A stretch of 64,000 bases of DNA from Lomentospora prolificans. Its lineage: Eukaryota > Ascomycota > Sordariomycetes > Microascales > Microascaceae. Numbering within the stretch: position 1 is the stretch's first letter; each line of letters starts with the position of its first letter. Both the position numbers and the translations under genes were made by a program. Positions 55,736 through 64,000 of this stretch are shown here, in pieces. The notes beneath the pieces were generated by a model that had not been told where the DNA came from, ran no database searches, and was given only the letters and a program-made list of their open reading frames with translations. The stretch lies in contig JARFXM010000008.1 in the NCBI GenBank assembly GCA_029532625.1, positions 1 to 64,000 on the forward strand, in the 5' to 3' direction.

Positions 55736-57384
55736 TCAGGCGACAAGGGCTATTATTTCCCTTGCAGCCTTCTCGCGGCCTGCTCCTTCAGGATGCTGCG
55801 CTGCGACCGCCTTAGCCCGAGCCAAAATCTTGGTCGACTCTGGGCCGAACAATACGTCTATGATACACGAGGCCAACTCCGACCTTTCCCATCGGGGCTT
55901 TGCCTTCTTGTTTGCCCATCTCCCTACTCCTAACAACTCGGTACGGTTTGCGAAATCATAGCAGTCAGACCAGGGTGGAAGAAGGATTTGCGGTATACCG
56001 GCGCTGATGAAATTGTTGTTAGAATGTCGGGCTCTCGGGTAGGAGAGAAGATGCTCTTACCAAAGGGCCTCGTAGAACGAACTTGCTCCTCCATGGTGAA
56101 TAGAGCAGACAATTCGTCCCGATTGCAGCACCGATCCGGGTTCCACAGTGACCCAATCGGTAAGGCGCATTCTGCCAGCGTCTAACTCCGGCCTGAGTGT
56201 GTCAAGGACTGGTTTCCAAGATCCATCAAAATTATCCTGTTCCAACTTCTCACCGTCCACGTGTTTACGGCCTATCTTCCACAGTATTTGCAGAGGTCCC
56301 AAGTTATGCTCACGAGCGTAATCCAAAACAGCCCTGTATGCATGTGCCATCTCGGTGGCCTCAGTTGGGGTGGCCTTGAGATGGGTGCCCAGATTCACGT
56401 AGACTGTAGGTCCGCGGTCTAGCCAGGCAGCTAGGTCAGGGTCCGCAGCGGCGACAGGATCGGTCGGGCGTATGATAGGTCCACAGGGAACAATATAGTC
56501 AGGAAAAAAATCGAAATGGTAATCAAGGTCGGGGCTGTTGGCGACGAGGATACGTATGCCCGGCGGTGGGGATTTGAGCACTCCCAGCTCATTGGCTGTT
56601 ATGAGGTTGACTGTAGGGTCAACTTCATGATGTAGAATACGGGTTATCTCTTTGATGCGGGTATCGGTGACTAGAGCATAACCGGCAACAAGATTGAGAG
56701 CTATATTGCGAGGTATCAGAGCCCAGGGAAGTGGATAAGGCATGGCGGAGCAAACCCTGTGCGGAAGTGGATGCGTGTCAGCCGTGAAATGCCCGTATAT
56801 CGGCCTTTCAACAGGATACCTTACAAAGGATATTTCCATAACATTGCCAGATTCGGCTGCTTTGGGATGGCAAAATCCTTGATGGTATTTGGGGCCAAGA
56901 CGGCCCAGTTCACCTTGGATCTGTGGCACAGTGTCATGGCTTGCGTAAACAGGGGCTCGACAATTGTCAAGTTGGGATTGACTTCTTCTAGTATGCGTTC
57001 CGCCTCCCGGTATATGGTCATGAATTCATCTGGATGCCATGGAAGCAAGATGGTGGGGAGACGTGAGACGCAAGCTGCCGAATTCCTCAGTCCAGGTTTT
57101 AAGTCGAGGCTCGCAGCTACCCCGGTTTCTGGACGAAAGGATGCGGGGCCCCAACTTATGCCTTGGAGGCTATGGAAAACAATGGAATTGCGCACACCAG
57201 TTGTTGAAGATTGGCTCAGGGCCATATTTGACATTGAACGAACAGCGGCCTCCAGGCCATGGAATGAGGCGATGTGAATCTCGACACTCTGTGTGAGGAG
57301 TAGCGTGTGGGCTGTGGCAAGTATGACATTTGCCTGGCCGTAATCACTATTCGTAAAAAACAGGACTTTCTTTGGCAAGTCCAT
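55736..57384 (-). CDS. UDP-glycosyltransferase (GT1 family, fungal type)
   Basis: Three exons (57384-56825, 56756-56061, 56003-55736) give 507 aa, with phases consistent at both introns. I chose the ATG at 57384; the frame is open further upstream, but there it begins with GTG and a Lys-rich non-homologous stretch. The N-terminus KKVLFFTNSDYGQANVILA is the fungal GT1 acceptor-side start. The donor-binding C-terminal half has a VYVNLGTH-type strand and the IHHGGASSFYEAL signature (HHGG at 407-410), then PPWSDCYDFANR, close to the PSPG-type region of UGTs. It transfers a sugar from a UDP-sugar to a small hydrophobic acceptor, probably in the cytosol. Acceptor unknown; glycosylation of a toxin or metabolite is typical for the family. 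Confidence 0.93.
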
Positions 57385-58397
57385 GACGGCTTGATCACAG
57401 GTCGCTACGCGACTTTTCTTTTTTCCTTTTCCTTTTCGGCGAGCCGATGAAAGTCTGCTCACTCAGGGCAAGTTTCTGCATATATACTTGGAAGACAACA
57501 CTCCGTCACAAACAAGTATCGTTATCAGTTGGCGCATAACCGATCGGCTATATTGATAAGCTTATGCTCAGCCGTTTTTGGAATCTTACGAGAATCATTT
57601 TCGAAATCTTACGTGACGCAGTAGCTCGATGCAATGATAGACTGCGTGACTCGGATCTTCCAAGGCGACCCGCGTATGTTCACCAATTGGAGACACGATA
57701 CCGCGGCAAGGTGTTAAGTTGTAAGTATTCCTCAATCAGTATGCCCCGATATCGTCGAACCTTTTTCCCAAGGCCGTTCGCCGCGCGGCCGCGCTCGATA
57801 CTCGTGGGATCGAGGGTTAACAGGCGCCATAACGACGATTCGTTCAAGGAAGGTGATCGAATAAATGCGGCTCGGATTGGACGGCTTGATATTCCTGCAC
57901 GTCTGTTCAGCGCACTATCAATGTCGACCCGCCGCTCGGGTCCTGGCTCTCTTGAAGAATAATTCGCTACCATGCGCTGGTACTCTGGATAGATTCCTTG
58001 TCGCTAACTTTGGCCTCTCGCTTCTCCTAAACTAAAAGGCTTAGAGACATGACGACATCCAGGATCCGTATACAAAGGGCGAGATGAACCAGAGATGATA
58101 AAAAAAGTTCAAGGTAAAGGGGGAACAGGTAGGGCACTCACTTACACCGCCAGAGGCGTGGGTCTACTTCGTAAAAATGTCGGGGCCGCTAAATTTAGAT
58201 TGTTGCTCCTGATCCTGCTTCGTAGCTTGCTTGCTTGTCTGCTTCCTCGATTTTGAGCTTTGGGATTCGCCATGAGCTGCTTAACTCCGAGATCCGACCC
58301 GGAGCCTTAAATCCGCTACCAATAGAAATGTTATTACAAGCTATCACCAACACCTTTTTGGATGTTTGTTACCCTTTCTATACAAAGTTCATACAAA
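57385..58397. other. Divergent intergenic region between UGT and DUF3468 regulator
   Basis: About 1 kb separates two divergent starts, so it holds both promoters. An open frame at 57564-57962 (132 aa, Arg-rich) has no family resemblance and is treated as chance. Confidence 0.55.
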
Positions 58398-60048
58398 ATG
58401 ACGTTTGAGTTCATCGACAACACTAATGGAATCGACCACAGCGCGAGGAAAAGAATTCGCCGCCATGCAGCTGCGGGAAAAAATGCTGGCAGAATCATCA
58501 TACGCGGGAACAGAAACCGGCCGACGGCGTCACGTACACCAGCGCCTTCAACACAGACCCGGCGCACGGAGGACAGCATCGTGGCAGAAAGAGCAGCTCT
58601 CGTCCGGATAGAGAGGCAGATTAGCGACACCTTAGCTGTCTTCCAGCTTCCCGTTGAACTAACCCCTAGAACACGGCCACTTGTTCGAAAAGGTACGGGC
58701 ATATTCTAATATCACACTTGAAAGCGTACGAGTGCTAATGTGGGTCGCCCACCCAGCATTATTCATTTTGAAGATGATCCCAAGCCTGCCAGAACTGAGG
58801 CATGTGCTAGACGTATCGTGCCATAACTCCATGTGGGTTGAGATGTTGTTTCGTGACGAAGCGTGTGAGTTTTTGTTCTAGAAGCCACCTTTCCACGTAG
58901 GGGAGACGAGCTCAACGGGATAATACAGATTTCCATGGGGCCATGGCGGTTTGCTTGACGTCATTCAATGGCTGCATGATGCCTGAAGATCCTCGAGAGG
59001 CGACGCGCCACTTTGTATCCACGCTCAATTCGTTGAACAAAAGGCTGTCCGGGCCGGGACCGGAGGCATTTTCGAACGAAACGGTGGCGGCGGTACTAAT
59101 GATATGGCAATACGAGCGTCAAAGAAGCCAGTATCGTAAAGCCTCACCTCATCTCGATGGGCTACAGAGAATTATTGAGCTACGGGGAGGCATCGCCGCG
59201 ATGGCTAGGCACATCCCTGCGCTTACCCAAAAAATATTCCGGTGGGGTTACAAGAGTTTTACTATTAATACATCCCTCATTGATTATCTGCTATGCTGAC
59301 TACTTTCAGGGCCGACCTTGAGGCCTCTCTTCACTTAGGAACGCTCCCTCGGTTCGACTGGAAAGAGATGGTGCCCGCGAGCCACTCAATCTACGCCCTC
59401 AAAAGCGGTTCAACGACGTACGACGACGCCCTTCAAAATTTACCCCAACGGCCGGGACTTTGTGTGCCGATTGGGCTCAGCTATACGCTAGCATGTTTAT
59501 TCGAAGACCTTTCTAGGATTTCAAAGCTCTTCAATGATGCTTGCGCGGGGAAACAAAAGGTGGATGGTTACAAAATTCATGACACGATGCTGGTCCTGGG
59601 GTACCGTCTTGTCCGCCACTGTCCTCTAAGTAGCTTTCATACTCAAAGCTACCTTGACAAAATCATGCATTTGGGCTTGATGGCGTTTCTTTCTAGTTTT
59701 TTCTGGGGCTTCAACTGGCAGGTCCCAGCAAATGAACTCTTATCAAAGCTAATCCGAACGGCTACAGATGAAGCTGTTTGTGGGACACAGGGCCACCAGG
59801 AGACGCAGCTATGGCTGCTATTTATGGGCGGCGCATCAGTACTAAGCCCTGAAGACGATATGTGGCTACTGCCTAGAACACTCCAGATCGTGAAGGACTT
59901 GAAATTGAACGCATGGGCAGAGGTTGCTTGTGTCATGGAGAAGTTTCCATGGGTGAATGCGATACATAACAAGCGTGGTCAAGGTCTTTGGCACAAGGCC
60001 ACTTTCGTTCCAGGTGAGGCGTTGCCGACCGCGCGATTGATCATGTAG
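58398..60048 (+). CDS. Fungal transcription-factor-like protein, DUF3468 type, no zinc cluster
   Basis: Four exons (58398-58692, 58757-58864, 58929-59241, 59310-60048) give 484 aa, with frame maintained at each intron. The start MTFEFIDNTNG, then RKRIRRHAAAGKNAGR, is the usual opening of a fungal family with a DUF3468 (Fungal_trans_2) body and no DNA-binding Zn2Cys6 at the N-terminus. The body has MIWQYERQRSQYRKASPHLDGLQRIIELRGG, a conserved helix pair of that domain. It may act as a regulator or a co-regulator with a zinc-cluster protein. The four exons do not appear as one ORF. It lies beside the UGT gene (divergent) and the SDR gene (convergent, 194 bp). Confidence 0.88.
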
Positions 60049-60242
60049 AGGCCGGAAACCTTGAACACATTGCATTTTGTCACTGTAAACTAGGAGAAGC
60101 CTTTTCTGATTCGCTTTTTTTTTTCCATGAAGTGAATTGATTGTAGAGTAATAATAATGATAAACTGTAGTGCTTAGGGTTTCTCTCGCTGGCCATAGGC
60201 ATCGCTCTTCGCCATCAACACACCAGCCAGGCCCTTCCCCAT

Positions 60243-61356
60243 TTAGGGTAGACCCAAACCATTCTGAACACACCCAGGCTGTGCTTTCTCAAGCTCTATG
60301 GCAATGCCCTCCCAAATGCGTCGGCTATCTTCTTCAGTCACCCAACTCGGCACAAGGTTTCTGTCCAGGAATACTTTGTTAGCATCAACTCCTCATTCCT
60401 CGAATACCGATAAAGACAGGGGAAGCACCTACTCGGCAATTTCGCAGGAGTCTAGGAAACAGCCATGGCTCTCTCTTCCGGCAACCGTGCCGTGGAGCAA
60501 TGTCCGGCTACCCTGCTCGGATGTTCTCCCGTACAATTCATGCTGCTTTTTAATACGCTCTTTGAACTCCGGCGGGGCTGAGCGACTGAGACTGGTCGTG
60601 CAAAGGCCTGGAGAGCAGCAGTTTATCACAACACTCGTACGGGAGACAGGTAGAAGAGTTGCCAAATGGCGGACAGCCATAACTTCCAACAGCTTGGAGA
60701 TGGGATATCTGCAATACTCGAGGTTAGATTGGTATATGGCCCCATGATAGCTGCAGGGAACAATCGTACGCATGCATGGTTGGAAACTGCTCGTCATCCA
60801 TTTTGGACAAGGGATTGTCCTTGATGTTGGCCCATAACTCTTCGAAGTCGAACGAAACACCGCTTGAGACGATCGTGACATGAGGGAGAACGTTGAATTT
60901 CTTGGCAGTCTCCATAAGCTTCGGCAGCAGCAGTACCGCAAGGAGGAACGTGCCAAACACATTCACAGTTGTCGTCACCAGGTGGCCCTCGGCCAAAACC
61001 CGCTGGCCTGCAGCTACACCCGCATTTTCTATCACGGCGTCAATGCGATCGAGTTGTTGGATAGCCCTGTTTGAAAAGGCAATCACCGACTGATAACTAG
61101 CCAAATCGAGACTCCAAACCTCTGCTATTCCAGCCTTTCCCGCGCTGGTCTCTATATCAGTTTTGGCGGCCTCCCCTGCCGAAACGTTACGGACGGCCAT
61201 TATAACTTTCGCTGCGCCGAGCTTGACAAGGTGTTTTGCCGCTTCGAACCCTAGGCCTGTGTTAGCCCCGGTGACGATGAAAGTGCGCCCGGCACAGGTC
61301 TCTGCCGTTGCGAGAAGGGGAAGATCGCATCGCTGAGTCGGAACGCGTGAAGTCAT
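60243..61356 (-). CDS. Short-chain dehydrogenase, retinol-dehydrogenase/WWOX-like
   Basis: Three exons (61356-60770, 60708-60433, 60360-60243) give 326 aa. The short last intron (GTAGGT...GGACAG) contains CTAAC and was placed so that CEIAE joins NLVPSWVTEED in frame. The Rossmann motif TGANTGLG is at 29-36, DLAS follows the adenine site, NAG is at 111-113, SS at 164-165, and catalytic YPISK has Tyr197 and Lys201. The extended C-terminal half (GLCTTSLSR, SRTLLHGTVAG) is typical of the fungal SDR group related to retinol dehydrogenases. It oxidises or reduces a hydrophobic alcohol or ketone; substrate unknown. It is convergent with the DUF3468 regulator. Confidence 0.93.
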
Positions 61357-62012
61357 GGGGGTTGGTGTTGGAAGTCTGCTTCCAAATGTAGCAACGAATA
61401 ACGGCTCTTGGGTGGTGATAATAACCTGGAAGCTTTTGTGTTGGTGCTGTGACTTCCAATGAAATTTGAATGAAAGAATGGAGCTTTTATAGCCATTTCC
61501 ACCATGCCATTATCAGTACAGAGAAACTTGGTTTGACCGGAGTTTACTAGATCGCGAGAGCTCACGGCACATTTGAGACGTCAGTTAAAACCGATTTATA
61601 TTGAGCGGGCGTGTGTTGGTGCTTCAACAACACAGGTCATGTCGCTGGCCTACCAATGAGAGAGCAATTGCTTATTTCGGCTAAGCAGCTCCCGTGCTCT
61701 TTTCTTGTGCCGAGCTAATGAGAGACTGATTTCCTAAAAAGGCAAAGCATACATTGTGGGTCTTAACCCCGCGCTTAGCACCGAACCGTCCCGGACTTTG
61801 TGCGACTCGCGCCCATTGCCGGGGCTTCTTGGATTCCCCCAACTGTCCATACTATATTGGAGTCAACACCCTACCGCCGACGCCGAATCCGAAAACAAAC
61901 CAACGGACCTCCATCACCAAAATGGTATCCAACGCTCGGTGTGACCCGAAAGATTCTGTGCTTAGGTAATAGTTTGATAATACTTGACATGGCTGAGCTC
62001 ATCGTACATAGG

Positions 62013-62051
<39 letters not shown>

Positions 62052-62250
62052 ACCTACGCTCAAGATCGCACACAAGTTCGCAGTTCAGAAACAGACACGT
62101 GCTAACTGATTGGGGACAAGGAGAGTGCATAGTGCACATATTGAGATCATTACGTATAGCGTATATTCTAGAGTAGGACGTGAGTGCCTTCGGAGAATGT
62201 CGAGTTGGACTTTGTTGTAAGATCTCAGGTAGAACCCAGCAATGTCTGTG
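61357..62250. other. Intergenic with a long poly-A tract (62013-62050)
   Basis: About 900 bp lie between the SDR start and the stop of the transcription-factor gene. A run of 38 A residues lies at 62013-62050. Overlapping short ORFs near 61754-62105 include the poly-A and have no support. Confidence 0.6.
62013..62050. repeat. Homopolymer A(38)
   Basis: Uninterrupted A run, bounded by GG on the left and CACC on the right. It could be a microsatellite or the tail of an inserted retroposed sequence; I found no clear target-site duplication. Confidence 0.9.
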
Positions 62251-64000
62251 CTAAAGCATATTGGACATCGTATATCCGAATCCATCCGGACCGAAGCTGG
62301 TAGATACAGGTAAGAGGTTCTCAAGATCCAAGTCCCAGTTCATTGGAAATACAGAATGATCAAATCCGTCGCTTGGACAGCCCTCGCTCCATTCTTGAGT
62401 CGCAGGTTGAACAGCATCCGAATCTAAGTGATTCCCATGACCCTTACTCGGCGCTGTTTGGCCCGAGCTGGGGCCGCTTTCTTGTGGTTGATCTAGATGC
62501 AGAGTTAGCTGAGTATTAAGGGCCGGCATAAGAACAGATCTGCCTTATGGGACGTTTGACATTACCACTGTATTTGGCAAGACTGCGCTGCCGCAGTAAA
62601 TTTAGTGCATGTAAGTAGTGGCGCGCGAGAGAATAGTTGTGGCCCAAGAGCTTTAGCGTAGCAAGGCATCGCTCCCAGGCGACATCCACCTCTTTTGGAT
62701 CTAGTAGGTTCTTCAAAGACGGCGTGCATTCGGTAAGAATAAGTATTATGGCGGAGGTCATGAGATCTATACCGCGTTAGTGACAATGGCCAGCCTGTTG
62801 ACTCATCTATTAGCCAGAGCTTACAGAAGAGGGTATACCACCAAGCGCCCGTAGCCTGTTCTTCCGTTGCTTTCTGGACAGAGAGAATGAGCTCGCGGGC
62901 CATGCGGACGCAGACTACGGCGCATTGGGCTCGTAAAGACATAGACAAGCTCGTGGCGCTCGTCTGGGGCTTGTTTCCGTCATTCTGACCGCCTTGGCTC
63001 CGCCCATCAAGTTGAGCGCGGGCCAGCGTGCAGTACTCCGTAAAACTAGGCCGATAGAGAAGAACTTTGAGATGTATAAATCTGAAATAATGGGTTAATT
63101 AGAGGCAATTAGAAATTGGTACAAGAGCTATTAAGTCAGATACGTACCTCGCCATTAGCACGTTCGATTGACGCTTAAACACATGCTGTCTCGTAGCGCT
63201 ATCACGCCTTGGCCGATTCCAACAGAGTACGTCGGGAACAGAGCTAGAAAACTCTTCCAAGATAGAATCCAGATGGGAGATGCTCGTGAAATCTTCGGAA
63301 TGGACGGTTGCTGCTCGAATTTCTTCCGGTGAGCCAAATGTGCCCGATTTTGAATGGTAGATGCGATCGAGAATTTGGCCAAGAATCTTGGCGAGTTTGG
63401 CATTCTGCACCATGAAGCCAATTATAGAGTCGGTGCCCTCCGGTTGGCAGTTGTTGTCCCTGCCTATCACCAGATTCTCGTCATCGATAGGCCGTGGTAA
63501 CGGCACGTCGTGACGCATATGCATCGAGTGAGGCCGACCCAGTGTCATGCTCACTGTCCTGGCATGGGGTTGATTGAATGATTAGCGAAAGGATGAGCGA
63601 GGAAACAATATCCATCACCATACTCACATGTCCATTTGTAAGCACGCGTACCAAACTCTGTGTCGGATTTCCGCCTCAACTTCAGAACTATCCCGGGAAA
63701 AGCTTGCCGACTGTAGGCCAAGGCTGATGGCCATTCTACACGCTAGGCCAACAACGTTCCAGCAGCGCGTAGGGTATTGCGTACCGAGCAGGTACTGACC
63801 CACTAACAAGAGGGCTTGGACCTGTCCAATGCTTCCGCTGTCCAGGATATCGAATCGCAATAGCGTCTTGATGCGGTCGTAGAACATGGCAGACGCCGCC
63901 CGTTTCTCCTCAGACGGAAGATCGGAGAACTGACAGCCCAGGGCAAACATAGCATTCAGAGCGCTGAAAAACACGTGGCGCGGGTAGTTTCCGCCACCTA
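62251..64000 (-). CDS. Fungal-specific transcription factor (C-terminal part; truncated by window edge)
   Basis: Reading leftward from the window edge, exons are 64000-63628, 63558-63148, 63081-62825, 62766-62561 and 62508-62251. The phases match, with a weak donor (GTCAAA) at the fourth intron. The middle-homology region is present: FFSALNAMFALGCQFSDLP, then QALLLVGQYLLGTQYPTRCWNVVGLACRMAISLGLQ, RHRVWYACLQMD and SMTLGRP. This is the Fungal_trans (PF04082-like) domain of Zn2Cys6 regulators. The zinc cluster should lie beyond base 64000, so the start is absent. A Ser/Pro/Gln-rich, acidic C-terminal tail (near NWDLDLENLL) may serve as an activation region. Its proximity to the UGT and SDR genes makes it a candidate regulator of them. 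Confidence 0.88.

Noticed and set aside
57385..57462. 26-residue N-terminal extension of the UGT
   Set aside because: It starts with GTG and a Lys/Arg-rich stretch without homology to the family; the ATG at 57384 starts right before the conserved KKVLFFTNS segment.
57564..57962. 132-aa plus-strand ORF between UGT and DUF3468 regulator
   Set aside because: Arg-rich with no domain; an equally long ORF lies antisense; better explained as promoter DNA.
60429..60962. Stop codon after CEIAE as the end of the second SDR
   Set aside because: A GT-AG intron with CTAAC branch point lies exactly there and splicing adds the conserved C-terminal tail to 60243.
61800..62105. 101-aa ORF containing poly-Lys
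   Set aside because: It is a translation of the A(38) tract; flanking residues have no coding character.

Overview
The window is the left end of a filamentous ascomycete (Pezizomycotina) chromosome. It opens with a CCCTAA telomere (1-175). About 23 kb of very AT-rich, TA-dinucleotide-rich DNA follow, made of decayed Ty3/Gypsy retrotransposons carrying the CpA-to-TpA signature of repeat-induced point mutation (RIP). From about 23.7 kb the base composition becomes ordinary and the genes have short GT-AG introns (about 45-100 nt). Zn2Cys6 regulators, a cellulose-binding acetylxylan esterase, a LaeA-like methyltransferase and an opsin-related protein all fit this group. I cannot name the species.

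Subtelomere (1-23.7 kb): three nested insertions can be ordered by target-site duplications. Chromovirus A is cut off by the telomere at about 174. It was split by Gypsy element C (2076-15291, minus strand, duplication TAGAG). C was then split inside its left LTR by chromovirus B (2242-9530, duplication AGTAG). A ends at 18415. It is followed by an unclassified mutated block, a second copy of the A 3' end, and a mosaic of inverted LTR pieces up to about 23.3 kb.

Cluster region (23.7-39.0 kb): nine genes lie close together, mostly in divergent pairs. In order they are an ACS-family MFS permease, an SDR, an HSL-type esterase, a carboxymuconolactone-decarboxylase-like protein, an ABM-like small protein, a cyclase-family hydrolase, an EthD-like protein, a Zn2Cys6 regulator (frame-broken) and a Baeyer-Villiger monooxygenase. 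There is no PKS, NRPS or terpene synthase. The simplest inference is an uptake and catabolic pathway: import, alcohol-to-ketone oxidation by the SDR, oxygen insertion by the monooxygenase, ester hydrolysis by the esterase, then further processing by the cyclase and small enzymes. The cluster's promoters carry an excess of GCGGGG hexamers that fit the CreA consensus.

Remainder (39-64 kb): a CE5 acetylxylan esterase with CBM1, a newly assembled two-exon GPI-type cysteine-rich secreted protein, a broken LaeA-like methyltransferase, a GNAT acetyltransferase, an opsin-related membrane protein without the retinal lysine, and relics of a monocarboxylate transporter and of a transcription factor. A right-hand group follows: UDP-glycosyltransferase, DUF3468-type regulator, SDR and a fungal-specific transcription factor that runs off the right edge. 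Several stretches of 1-3 kb hold no gene I can support. All exon boundaries were worked out by eye from frame, GT-AG sites and family resemblance; they are predictions.
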